From Branchiostoma belcheri (taxonomy: Eukaryota; Chordata; Leptocardii; Amphioxiformes; Branchiostomatidae): a stretch of 64,000 bases of DNA. Location: contig NW_017803713.1 in the NCBI RefSeq assembly GCF_001625305.1, forward strand, positions 1,311,361-1,375,360, in the 5' to 3' direction. Shown here piece by piece: positions 39,146-51,400 of the stretch; the stretch's first letter is position 1; the number at the start of each line of letters is the position of its first letter. Under the pieces are notes generated by a model that searched no databases, was not told the DNA's origin, and saw only the letters and a list, made by a program, of their open reading frames with translations. The position numbers and the translations under genes were made by a program.

Positions 39146-39789
39146 TATTGAAAATTCTTTGCATGGCCATGCAGGATTGCCCAAAAATCACAACACAACT
39201 TTGGCGTCAGCAAAACAGTTTTGTCAGACACCCCGTGAATGCAAAAAAAATAAACAATCAAATAAAAAACAATCGAATGAAGTAAACACAAGAAAGTGAC
39301 CTTACTAAGAAATTTACCGCTATGCGTTGCATATTCCCCTAAATTCACCATAACGCATTATCAGGGTCCCCCATGCAGACCCTCTCATCAGTAGACTTCT
39401 TTACAGGACAGACTACTAAATAGATCTGTATGATATGATTATGAATTTTTCGCTTGAAGGGTTGTCTTCTGTCTCGTATCCCATGACAACATTAAAGTAA
39501 ACAACTCTATAATTGCACTCCCTGAGGGCTGTGTACACTTGAATGGTCACAATTCTACTTTACAGACTCCACAACCTAATTTTCAGCTAATATCATTCTT
39601 GTAGGATGTTACAAAACCAATATAGCATCTTACAGAATAATGAATAATACACTTTATCTGAAAGCCATGTGCGAATTTAGCTTCAAATTCACATCTGAAA
39701 TTTTTGTTGCTTTGGATTCTTTATTATATTTTATACAATGATTTAAGGATCTGCTCAATTAAAACTGATAAAAAAAGTATACAGCTAGA

Positions 39790-40165
39790 CATGTTCTGTA
39801 TCTGTATCAGTATAGCCAGCATTACCACCCTTCGGCGTAAAACACACCAGCTTTGCAGGCACACGGCGCAGCAGCAGCTAGCCATATCACACCGAACGAC
39901 TTTAATTTTTACACTCAATCTTTGCACATTTAAAATTTTAATTGCAGGAGTTGTTTAAAGCTTTCTAGTGATGATGCCCCAACTGTCAACAGTGGCGACG
40001 AGTTCTAGTCTGCGATAGTTCTGGGGAAATACGGAAACACATCGATTCTTGGTTGATAACTCTGATATTTGCAGGCATGTTCTTGGAAGCTGGCCTGTCA
40101 GTCTGGTAACCTAGCAGGTAATGTTTTGTATGGATCTCTGTTTGTACCCCAAGGCAAAACAGCCA
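39790..40165 (-). mobile_element. degraded LINE 3' fragment
   Basis: Follows the same order as 23618-23880 (TAGTGATGATGCCCCAACTG, GCGATAGTTCTGG, TTGGTTGATAACTCTG) but is heavily mutated. It carries 'ACACACCAGCTTTGCAGG', also present in the 23.6-kb copy. Confidence 0.55.
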
Positions 40166-40375
40166 CACTGAGATAGCAAGCTCATTGAAGTTACATTCAG
40201 ATGATTTATACAGTTTAACGTTTTATTCTGTTATCTTGAAAAGGGCACTGTTGTTTCTTGCTGATGCTATAAAACTGATTACTTGAAAGATAGTAGTTCG
40301 CTGTTTATGACTAGTAATGCTGTATCTGAAAAAAGTTTACTGCATTCAATTTTTATCATATATGATATATCATAT

Positions 40376-40443
<68 letters not shown>
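40376..40443. repeat. (AT)n microsatellite
   Basis: About 34 uninterrupted AT units preceded by ATATGATATATCATATATC. Likely length-variable. It produces an apparent (IY)n frame that is not coding. Confidence 0.95.
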
Positions 40444-40444
<1 letters not shown>

Positions 40445-40447
<3 letters not shown>

Positions 40448-41754
40448 AAACCGGACAATGAGTGAATAAGTGCAATGCTTTACAGCACACAAACTCCACT
40501 TTTACTGTTATTATTGTTGAGGAACATTAAGTAAAGAAATTTTAGGTGTTTCGGGCTAAACTAGTCTCGACAACTTTTGCCAATTATGCAACTTTTAACC
40601 CGCTAAATTCAGACAATAGAATGCAACCCTGTTAATGAGAAATTTGTGAATTTGGATCACTAAACTGGGAGTTTTTCTAGGTTAAGGTGTTTATCAATTC
40701 TAATGTATAAAGGAGAGATAGGGGTTGCAACACAAGGTTGTTAATGAAATCCAAGTTGCAGGTGTGTATTGAGAGACACAGGCAGCTGTACAAATGTGCA
40801 TCCTAATCTCATGTCAGACTGGTTTTCTAAAGTACCAGTCTTGAAAAGCTGAAGTACACACTTGGATCAAGCAAAGCTATTGGTCTGGGCAACAGTAAGC
40901 TCTATTGACCAAAACAATTATATGTTCATGAAAAAAAAAACACTTATTGGACCCCTCCCTAACTGGGGCCATTTTATTAAGAGGGTGCTAAGGGAGTGTT
41001 TTAAGAACCAACATTTCTATAAAGATTGCTCTCAAATAAAGACAAAATTTATCTTGCCAAAATGTCTACAATCTTTGACAAATACACATATTCTGAAGAC
41101 ATTTACAGCATGGACAGACTTGTTTTCAAATGTTCATTTGTATAACAGATAAACACTGTAAAAAAAAAAACTACACAAGAAATCTGCTTTTGCAGCAGTA
41201 CCTAAGAACTTGTTGTGTAAATCCCAAGTATTATACAATTGGCCAGTAATTATTCATAATCACAGATAGATTTTAAATGGTTACGTTGAAATCTCTCTCG
41301 AATACAACAATTTTTAAGTGATAACATTAATGATTAGGAAGTTTTGTATTTTTGAGACGCAGCAGCACTCTGTGCAGTACTTTTGGATTGACAAGTATTG
41401 ATCATGTGCTAATGAACGACTAATTAGAACATAATTAGTGGGTCCTTGTGAAAATAGAACATCGAACAAAATTAAACACAAAGTCGCTGGGCGTGATACA
41501 GACTCTAGACAACAAGACAAACCTCGTAGAATACGCCAACTAATTAGGAACTAGCCACAAGCATAAAGACATCATAAACATCATGAAGGCATCATGAGAT
41601 TCGTTAAAAAAGAAGATGTTTTTCCGATGCCCCCCTCCCCATTTGGTCGACATATTTCCGTACGCTTTGTGTGCAGAACCAAAACACGACGAACACACGA
41701 AGAAAACTGGCCCGAAAAAAACGAAACGAAACGATTTTACTTACCTAAATTGCG
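40445..41754. other. no gene recognised
   Basis: AT-rich with scattered open frames up to 96 codons that show no splice or domain support. Confidence 0.3.
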
Positions 41755-41885
41755 TCCCCTGGTTACCTGGTAAGTTTTCCAAGCATAGGTCATGAAAATA
41801 TAGACGAACGGTTATCTAGCAAGACAAAAAGGCGGGTCGAAGTGATGTTGTGGGTATCAAATCACCAACCAGGCGGCCGCCATGT
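41755..41885 (-). other. candidate untranslated first exon, minus strand
   Basis: A strong donor (TTTAG|GTAAGTAAAA) closes a CpG-containing stretch that starts near ATGGCGGCCGCCTGG, which opens only a nine-codon frame. The position, 5.7 kb upstream of exon 1, suits a 5'UTR exon of the DCDC1-like gene. The 5' boundary is a guess. Confidence 0.35.
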
Positions 41886-42489
41886 TTCAATACGTCTCCT
41901 TGGTAATGACGTCACCCTGTAAACTTTACAGTACAGTGGCGACACCTGGCGAGACGCAGCTGAAGTGTGTGAGATTTTGTTTTACCGAAAGTGGACGTTT
42001 TTGGCGGCGCCTCTGGAATTTTTACGACGGGATTCTTAAAGTGACAACACTTAAAATTTTGAATTTTAGTAAATTATTTCCTGAGCACATATTTTGCTGA
42101 AATAAGGCGTTTTTAACCGTTTAAGCGGTATTTCTTTGTCAGGTGTCCCAAGGGGTCTCTGTTAGGTGCAGCTGCCTCGCCAGATGGCACCTGTCCAATA
42201 CAGCTACAGGGGGCCACCTGATTCACGCATGCGCATATGACGCCCCTTCGCCTTTATCTAAATAGAGCACGCTACCGCTGCGAAAGTGGGCATGTAAAAT
42301 GGTTTAAAACGGTACACTTATGCTCCGTATGGTGATTTTGGGGCCCTAAGAGGGGTAATTTAAAGTACTGAAATATTTTGGAAGGCAGCTGTACTGTATA
42401 CTGTTGCCTCACAGAAATGGAATCTGGCAAACGTTCAGATCGGTTGTTGGAAGTATACCACTGGCTGAAACAGACAATAAATATCGTCC

Positions 42490-42497
42490 TATATATA
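42490..42497 (+). promoter_or_regulatory. TATA box of the U6 gene
   Basis: TATATATA lies at about -31 to -24 from the U6 start, the spacing expected of a type 3 RNA polymerase III promoter. A proximal sequence element should lie 25-35 bp further up, but I cannot identify it with confidence. Confidence 0.7.
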
Positions 42498-42520
42498 CAG
42501 GAGTGATTCCTTGTACAGTC

Positions 42521-42536
42521 GTGTTCGCTTCGGCAA

Positions 42537-42577
<41 letters not shown>

Positions 42578-42627
42578 GGCCCCTGCGCAAGGATGACACG
42601 CAAATTCGTGAAGCGTTCCATATTTTT
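42521..42627 (+). ncRNA. U6: U6 spliceosomal snRNA
   Basis: Full-length match to U6. It has a 5' stem-loop (GTGTTCGCTTCGGCAACAC), an ACAGAGA box at about 42561, and the AGC triad and internal stem-loop in ATTAGCATGGCCCCTGCGC. It ends CGTTCCATATTTTT, where the T run terminates RNA polymerase III. Compared with vertebrate U6, the 5' stem has C-to-T and G-to-A changes that keep the base pair, so it looks functional rather than a decayed copy. U6 pairs with the 5' splice site and with U2 in the spliceosome. Confidence 0.95.
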
Positions 42628-43454
42628 ATACATTTTCCTCTCCTTTTTTCATTATTTCGTCTTGTGCGGCGACAGGTGCATTCATGATCATGCTTCCGGG
42701 TCACAAAAATTGATCTTTTGAAGTCCAAACAAACATTTGAGGACTGGATTTTTATTTTCTTTTATTACTACATTTACTTTGTAGCAAAATTCAGAAAACA
42801 AATCGAACTGTACGAATTAAACAACAAGAAAATCAAGCTTTTCCATGGAAGGAAGTGAATCATTGTCTGCCTGTTATTATAGTGACCCGCCGCTAGATGT
42901 CTCTCATGTCACGTCAATATACTAAGTACATGAACAAGACGCCAACAGTTTAAAACTGTAGTGTAGAGCCATCGCCCGTTCCAAGAAATGCATTTTTACC
43001 CTAATCTGTGTTTATTTTGCGTCTTCGAGAACGATTTATTCTATTACAAACCCAACATCGCACTATAATACCGCCACCAAAGTTAGAACAACGCCGCCCT
43101 CCCATAGGCCAATCTGATTCGCCAATCTGTTCTAAAATTGTTCTAAACTTCTTAAATTGCCCTCGCTCAGCAAGTTACGCTAGCATTGTTTTGGTTGCCA
43201 CTATCGATTCACTTTTACTAGAATGGCTTACTAAAATTTCTACGGCAACTTGTGGTGTAATGTAACGTTATTATACACGTATCAACACATGAAAGATCTA
43301 CGCAGCTACGTTAGCCTCATGTATATCAGCGACGCCACTACACACAGTGTCACACACACCTTACGTTACAAATTGACAGCGCGACCACTATTGTTACATT
43401 CCCACCCCTACCTGGAATTTGTAAGCTCGGTATAACAAGGAAGCGCACACTTAC

Positions 43455-43550
43455 CGTGGCACTTGTAATATGTCCTTGACTCCTTGGAGAAGAAGTCTTT
43501 CCTTTATTTGACCCAAGTTTTCAAGACGGCCGCCATCTTGACTCATTCGA
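43455..43550 (-). other. second candidate untranslated first exon, minus strand
   Basis: Donor CACG|GTAAGTGTG follows a stretch with AAGATGGCGGCCGTC, whose ATG opens an 11-codon frame ending in TAA. It could be an alternative promoter of the DCDC1-like gene or belong to another transcript. Confidence 0.35.
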
Positions 43551-43848
43551 TACTATCGTACATCAGCTGTCTTTACTTAGATCTTTCGCAATTCAAAATT
43601 ATTCAATTTGCGTACATTTAATTTGTTCTTGGAAACATTGTAGAGATCATTTTAATGACCATAACCTTTATATAGACATATGTCATTCTCATGCATTATA
43701 AACTATTGCTTTTTATATATATTTGAGCCAATAACAAAAATGGAGAACATACAGTACTTATGTTATGGAAATTTTCCACCAAGTTCGGTAAAATCGTTAC
43801 AACGACACCATTCTCGAAGATATCGATAAGGTCTTCTTTTCATTCTAG

Positions 43849-43880
43849 CATGGAGTTAAAATCAAGATTTTAACTCCATG
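43849..43880. repeat. 32-bp perfect palindrome-like hairpin
   Basis: CATGGAGTTAAAATC and GATTTTAACTCCATG around a two-base centre, about 300 bp upstream of a candidate first exon. Confidence 0.8.
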
Positions 43881-44039
43881 ATTCTAGACAGGGGTGGTAA
43901 ACGCCTGGGCGTAATTCGTATCTACTAGTACTCTCTAAACGAGAGTTAATTAGGCAACAATTAGTACCTGGCGCCTGAAAGAGATTGTCTTAACAATTAG
44001 TTGTTAATAGTCTTTGTAGGATAGCATTCATTTCCCCGG

Positions 44040-44160
44040 GTGCAGTAAATGAATATCCAACTCCCCTGGCATGTTTTCCGTCTATTTTGGCCGATTTCTA
44101 TTCTTTCCACCCGCTTTCGAAGCCTTGTGCGCCCTGTCGCAGATTTTCGGGAGCCAATTG
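44040..44160. repeat. dispersed repeat shared with about 44885-44990
   Basis: CTCCCCTGGCATGTTTTCCG...TTGGCC...TCTTTCCACCCGCTTTCGAAGCC is matched at about 44910-44975 at moderate identity. A MITE remnant is likely. Confidence 0.4.
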
Positions 44161-44216
44161 GATAGTATTTTGCCTACTTGATGAGCTGAAAGGCAAGGAA
44201 AATTTGAATTCATCTA

Positions 44217-44240
44217 ATCAAGGACATTAATGTCCTTGAT
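44217..44240. repeat. 24-bp perfect palindrome
   Basis: ATCAAGGACATT followed at once by AATGTCCTTGAT, inside a larger imperfect repeat of TCTAATCA. Confidence 0.8.
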
Positions 44241-45039
44241 CTAATCATAGTAAGTTTTTTTTTGTTTATTATATCTGTTAAGCGTTCGTCGTATTTTGTT
44301 GTGACCTGTACTTAGCCCACTGTGCTCACAAGCAAGAATGTGCAATAAAGATCGTCATTCATGGATGAGTTCGAATACCTATATCTGTCTGCATGATTAT
44401 TAGTCGCCACTAGGCGTCTCTTCTAACACGTTGTCATACTATATGAGTCCACCGTCTGACGCGTACAATATCAAGATAATTCATCCATCTTAGATCATCT
44501 TATACTTTGATTCATGCAGGGAATGATCAAATTGAATAAAACGTGAATACAGGCGATTACATGAGAACAGTAAAGGGGCGAGTTTATTTCAGTCTCTAAC
44601 TCAGTCAATCAGACAAAACAGGTAGTTTGATTGACTGATTGCTGATAAAAATTGCAACTGTGACTCTGTCACCTTCCAAACTGCGACCTCCACTTTGCGA
44701 AATCATTCTACTTATTCTAGCAAGCAAAGAAGTTTCGTGGATCTATATCTAGGCATTTCGCACTCTTCCTTCCTTATATGTAGATTCATAATATTGACTA
44801 GCCTCTGCCAGGCAGGCTTTAGAACTGGCTCTGGAAAGAGTAGAAATTTGCCGACGAATAGCATGCCATGGGGCTTGGTCCGCTACGGGAGTATACATTT
44901 GCTGCACTGACTCCCCTAGCATATTCGTCTGTTTGGCCAATCTCTTCTCTTTCCAGCCGCTTCCGAAGCCTGGTTTTATAGGCCACTGATATCATTTGAC
45001 AACTGGGCGAGTACTAGTACACAAGATATACATGTACAT

Positions 45040-45393
45040 TGTACATGCAGTTGAAGACTGTAGTACTAAATTTGTCCGCTGTGCGTCGCTCCGTCCCGCC
45101 GCGCCGTCACGTGAGAAGGGGGTGGGTTGGTAGCCTCGTCCTGGTGCCGAGCGGACATGGCGGCCATTTTCTGACTCTGACGTGCCGCGGCCGACATTCA
45201 CGCGCAAATCCACCCCACTTCCACCGTACAGAAAACCCCTCATCTCACCGAAACCTGCACCCGGAGGGACTCCTAACTCCCGGGATTGTGTACGAACGTT
45301 TGTTGTAGCGGCTGCCCGCTCTGAACCTCCTTGTTGTGACGTTGATTTCAGCTCGCCAGCGAGTTCCGATCGTTCGCCAGGGGGACCGAGATC
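45040..45393 (+). promoter_or_regulatory. AP2A promoter and 5'UTR region
   Basis: CpG-rich stretch before the AP2A start. It holds an E-box of the extended form GTCACGTGAG at 45106-45115 and CATGGCGGCCATTTT at about 45155, a YY1-type core. No TATA box is evident, as is common for housekeeping promoters. The transcription start is not determined. Confidence 0.45.
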
Positions 45394-45460
45394 ATGCCCA
45401 ACGTGGCGAAGGGAGACGGGATGCGCGGCCTCGCCGTGTTCATCTCCGACATCAGAAACT
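45394..45460 (+). CDS. AP2A: AP2A exon 1
   Basis: Starts [20 protein letters not shown] and ends RN plus one nt of a Cys codon, donor T|GTGAGTACT. The 5'UTR upstream is GC-rich. A longer open frame over this stretch is out of frame and not coding. Confidence 0.94.
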
Positions 45461-48400
45461 GTGAGTACTCCCCTCCCTTACTCCTCCACACCTCCACGTT
45501 CGTTCAGATTATCCTCTCCTACATCTCCTGAGTCGCGCAGCGTAGTTTACAGGGTCGAAAGGTCGCCGAGTTGTACGTTTATGGCGAAAGGATGTGGCGG
45601 TACCACCCAGTGTTGGTTGTGGGAACGTTATACACAAAGTACGCGTTTTGGTCTACCTTCTTTTTACAATCACACACGTGCGACTAGAGCTCGTATAGAT
45701 ATGCACAAAACACTTTAAAGTCTGCCGTTTAAGAAGAAAGCAGGGTGATTTCGGCGGCTCTCGGTATCAGATTTGTGCCGAGTTGTCACAGGACTGACAC
45801 ACGGGACGTTAGGGAAATATTTGCCGCCCCTCCCCAAAAATTTGACCATATAAATCTTTTCTTTTTGCCACTATTTACCTACGCACAGATTCAGATAAGG
45901 CACAATTCTTCATCCCACAAAGATAGAATGCTACAAACTACAACTGTGTAGCGGTTGTAGAGAGGTAATTAGGTTTAGATAAGACTAATTATTCATTCGT
46001 GTAACGGTGTTTGAGGGAAAAATAATTTTTTACGGGAAAGCGAAAAAGAGTTTCAACCAGTGGCCTAGCCGCTTCCTGTGTAAGTCGTTTGCAAAAAAAA
46101 GAAAAGAAAGAAAACTACCGGAACCACTGCACATTTTTGCTTACACTGTAGTGTCATGTCAATATTTTGAAAACTGTAGAGTATGTTTATAAGTAAAAGG
46201 TGTGTTTTTTGTTGTGAAACGTTCCACAGGAAACTGAAGTTGTGGTTTTTAAGGGGGGAGGGGGGCGCAGGTTGGTGGACGTCATGCTAGCACGCCCCAC
46301 CCTGTACTTCCTGTGAAAAGGGGGAGGGGGGCGGTGAAGGGTTTGGGAACTCTTCAACAGTTTATTTATGTTTCTTATTTATGAGATAAAGGTTTCAAAA
46401 ATAAATTTCCATTCCAGGTAAACAGAATTTTTTTTCATAATTTATAAGTATTTCACTAAAACCAGTGCTCAAAGTACCCACCTGTGATCATTTGTAGAAA
46501 AAAAAAATATCATAGTCCTGAAAAAAAATCATAACGACTTGCAAATTTGGCAAGCAAAATTTGTTTATTTATAATACTTATTTATCTATTTATTCTTTGC
46601 TATAGGACAAAGGCCCATATTATAACAGGAACAATAACAAAAGTACAAATTCACAAATTACATACAGATGTTTAAAAAGATAAAAATATGAGTTCCATGT
46701 CATGAATCGCATATTCGAGAAAACAGAAATGAAGTATTTTCTGTCCAGCGAGACTGAAAAAGAAAGAGAGGCTGGTTGGTTGATATGACAGTAGCTTTGT
46801 CATTGTCGATTGTGACTTGACATTCTGTTTCCATATACAATGTACATGTAAATCTAAATGGAAGCTTCTGTTCCTGAGTCCTTTATTAAGGCAAAAGGAT
46901 GGACTTGGATTGTGTCCAGTATCATACTCATAGTTGTATGGAGCATATCGTATGTCATTGTGTCATTTTGTCAAATTAAAAACGCAAATTTACTCAACAA
47001 AGAAGATACCCTTTCATCCAATATTTTGAAAGTACAAAAACATAAGAATTTTGAAGGAGAACCAAAATGCGAATCTAGCTTACTCCCCCTTTCTAATAGT
47101 GGCTACGACCACTGAAAACTGTGTACGTCAAATTTTTCCTGTTTCGGACTACTTTAAGTTTGACGCACACCAAGAACGTGCGATCAAATCATATGTTACG
47201 TCGAGGGCTGGCGTACGATCTGAACGTTAGCATTTTTTGTGCCGCCAGGTCTTTACTCTCATGTAAATCGGATCAGATTTAGAATGACCTCTTTGTACTC
47301 CGTACAAGTGTAAGTGTTTCATTCATTTCGGTTTTCTACTCAGGGTTCTAGCTAGGATGTAATTTTAGCGTAGTGGTACTGGCCGCCTGTCAGTGGGCCC
47401 TCCCTCCGTGGTACGGAGCTTTTAAAAATTTGAGTTAAAAAGGGGCCATTTGAGGGATACCCAAAGGGAAAAAAATGTTATTTCTAAGGTATGTACAATG
47501 TATCCTTGATTGTTAATTTTCCACATTTGATCTGGCATTCTTGAACAAAGAAATACAGTCACAATGCCCTTATGCTGTATGTGTAGGGGGGAAATTTAGC
47601 GTAGGGGGTCAAAATTATAGCATAGGGGGGAAATTTAGCGTAGGGGGTCAAAATTTTAGCATAGGGGGCCCCTACGCTACATTGTGCTAGCTAGAACCCT
47701 GCTACTGATGATAATAACACAATCATGTACGTGTACAAAGTCCTCTAACAGTTTTTTTTTCCAAACTATTTTTCAGGTAAAAGCAAAGAAGCAGAGCAGA
47801 AGCGGATAAACAAGGAACTGGCAAACATTAGATCCAAATTCAAAGGTGCGTACTTGGTTTACCTTGTCAACACCCCTCCCACCAACACACTGTAACCACG
47901 TGTTTGACTAACTGTTAATATATAAACTGTTGGTCTATGTAGGTCAGCAGTTATTTTTGATATGTAGGTGTAAAATTTCTGTGTTACCCTTGATATCATG
48001 CCTTTGCTACAGCCACATAAAAATATACCGTGCACACAAATATGCTTTATTATTCGCCCAAAGCCTGGATTTCAAAAGCAATGAAGGGACGTAAAAATCT
48101 GAGCCGCTATTAATTATGTATTATCAGCTGTGTTTCTCACACTCAGAGTCGAGTTTGAATACACATGCCAAATACAGTACACACTCTAAACAGTTTGATA
48201 ATACCATTACCTTTTAGTAGATAGGCAGGGTAATTTTTTTCTGTATACATGTACCTGCACTGGTGAAGATAGCATGCAAATTGCCTGCGCAGGACAAATT
48301 TTACCTGCAGCACTCAGACAGAAATATAGATTTTAGTAGATCAAACTGCAAACTCATACTAATAAGTCGTTTAGCATTAGCAACTATGGATTTACATGTA

Positions 48401-51400
48401 TCTTCAGACTCAGTACCAAATATTTATTAGTACCTCAAGTCGTAACAATCATTACAATAAACAAATAAGAAAAAAAGAAAGAAGACAATCCCTAATGGTA
48501 CCCACGGACCCTATTTTTTTTCAGGACTGGAACCAGAAATCAGTGTTTTACCCAGCCTGAAATTTCTTTTACATCGTCTCAGTTTTGTTTGATGTAACAT
48601 CATGTCGAACACGTAACACAACAATCCTAGGGGGAAAATTTTGACACTCTGACCCTCTGAAATGCTCTTTCCAACATTTTGAAGGCTACATTTTGCTGGC
48701 AGACTAAGCTTAATTTAATGACCTCTCTTTCCACATTTGTAAAAAAACGATTTTTGTCTGTCAAAGATGATGGATGTGACAAATTTTTCATCTGTCATGA
48801 TCACAAAATTTTCTCAAATGACAGAAATATACATGCCAGCTAGAAGTAGAAGCCTAGAACACAACATTTTTTCCTAGGCCTTACGGCTATATTACTCCCG
48901 TGATTTTCATTGATAAGTGCACTGATGGGTAGTCCGGTATATCAACTGTTCAACCATGTATAACACGTCTGACAGAGCTAACTCAACATTGATTGAAATA
49001 CCTGCCTTACGTATTGCTATTCAAGAGTACTTCCTACACGCACCCACCCACTAGTAATCAGAGATCAGATTCGCTGGCCCGGAAACAAAGGTGAATTAAA
49101 GTTTAGTGCCCAATTCACTTATCATGACACTAATCGTAGTTAATGACCCTAAACCTTTGTCCATGTAGATATACAACAAGGCAATTCCGCTGTAAGCCTT
49201 CATATACGTGTATTGCAGTATGAATATTAGGAACCCAACGAATGTAGTACTAATAGGTCATTCCATTTGGAAAAATGAAAATAGATTTCTGATATTTTCC
49301 ATGCTAATGTTTTAATACCTTATACCTTTCCCATGTTTCTCTTTATATCAGCCAACTGTCAAACTATGATTTAAACTTTAAAGTAAAGTATGGTTGGTTA
49401 AAGGCACCCAAAGCAATTTCAGGGCATTAAGACTGGATTTTCAAAGTCAATTTTCTGGTCATTTTTTTAGTGTAAGGCTACACCAACTTAATTTTATGGA
49501 TGACGTCCTCTGAAGACCCCCAAACTAGTGCGCGTGGGCAAATAAAATAAAAATCCGGCGAAAAATAAAAATGCTACTAAACCACAGGAATACAAAGGCA
49601 AAGCTGGTATTGTAAATTTGCGGCAGAACATAGCAACATATACGCTAGGCCGGCACATGCTGGCTTTTTGCGGATTTATGAATCGGCACTGTACGTATGT
49701 GTACTGAGGTGTTGAGTCGTGGAGCTTTGGTAGCCTGGGTGCCATCCTCCAGGGTTACCACCAGCTCCGTATTGTCGCTATATAGCAAGCTACCATGGAC
49801 TATCCAGGCCAGAGCCTCAGATGACGTGATCTTTTTTTTTTGATAACAGACGAAAATCAATGTGTGCGCGGATGTCATCCATAAAATTAAGACGGTGTGG
49901 CCTAAGTTGAATCAGCCCTATTCCAGAGCAAACTAATATCTACAAGGCACTACTGTGTAACAGAAAACGATTACGTTTTGTATTCTAAACTGGTCCTAGC
50001 TAGTTATGGGTGGTACCCAAAAATAAAGGGATCCTAGGTCACGAAGCTTATTTTGGGGCTATGTCAAATTTGCTTTAAATATGAAATGATGCAAAAAATG
50101 TGTTCAGAAATGGCAGTAAATATCGGACAGATTTCCTCATCGAGAATATATATATATTTTTTGGGGGGGGTTTGGCGACCTGAAATTGCATTGGATGACT
50201 TTAAGTTAAAGGAAAATCTGTTATTGAACCTGAAAACAGATTTTGCATGGCCCAGACAATGTTTCCTTGATATATCCCCTCTGCCCTTCTGAGTACAGCT
50301 TGACATTCATGTAACTTGACACTTCACAGCAATATTTCATACTTCATATTCAGCAGCCTGGGTTCAGAGTCAGTGTGCATGAAGCAAGCCTGGTAAAAGC
50401 TTCATGCTCAGTTGACTTCCAAATCTGACATTTTGTTCATATATTAATCACAGTGTGTGAATTCAGCATGTTAATAAATATTAGTAGTATTAATAGTAAT
50501 GTTAATCTGGATCTCCAATTGCTAGCAAGCATCTTGAATACGCTTTGTGTGGTTAATGTTTTAGCCAATAAATTTTTTCACTTGCAGTTTTTGCAGACCA
50601 ATATTATGTACATAGCTAAAAATATTTTTTTTCTGTACAATGGTGCATGTAACATTCAAAATTATGTCCACCAGACTTTAAATTTTACCTGCACCACTCA
50701 GAATTTAGTATGGATCGTACTAAAAACTGTTTTAGAAACCGTCGCTTTTTTTTTTTAATTCATAAATTGTAACAGCCAATGCAAGAAATGAAAATCCACA
50801 TACACCTACTTTATTTATGATATCATTATTATCATAAGCCCAATACATAGACCGTTTGCAGGTAATGTGCAGGTAAAAATATAAAAAATACCTGCATAAC
50901 TCCAATTTTACCTGTACTAACCTGCATATTCCCTGATACTGTTGTGTTGTGTTTATATATAAATTTTCCCCCAGACAGGATGATTAGTGGCCTGTCCCCT
51001 GTAAGTATAGAATCAAGGCTACCTCAGACCCCTACATGTAATTAGTGAGCCCTCCCCTGTAAGTATAGAATCAGGATATGCCAGTTTCCTGTTAGATCAG
51101 ACCACATGGCTACTGGCTCTATCCCAGTGAAACACACTTCCAGTTCCTACTTACATTACTTCCAAGTAGACCCAGGGCTCAAAATACTGGGTTCATGTGC
51201 ACCTTTAGTGCACCTACATTTGGAGCTGTGCACCCAATTTTTTTCTGTGAGTGCACCAGTGGACCCAAACATTTTCTTAGGCTTAACGTATGTAAAAATG
51301 TTAAATATAGTAGTTGCAGCATATTCCTAACATCCAAGTGTCAGAAAAAATATTACAATTATTATAGTTTTTGCAGGCATTCTACTTATTTTATCTTATA

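Noticed and set aside
40283-40465. Frame with a long (IY)n tract
   Set aside because: It is the AT microsatellite translated; not coding.
45182-45718. 178-codon plus-strand frame over AP2A exon 1
   Set aside because: Out of frame with the clearly conserved alpha-adaptin start and runs through its donor site.
46858-47115. 85-codon frame with a hydrophobic segment in AP2A intron 1
   Set aside because: No flanking splice sites or promoter and no recognised family; an isolated chance frame is more likely.
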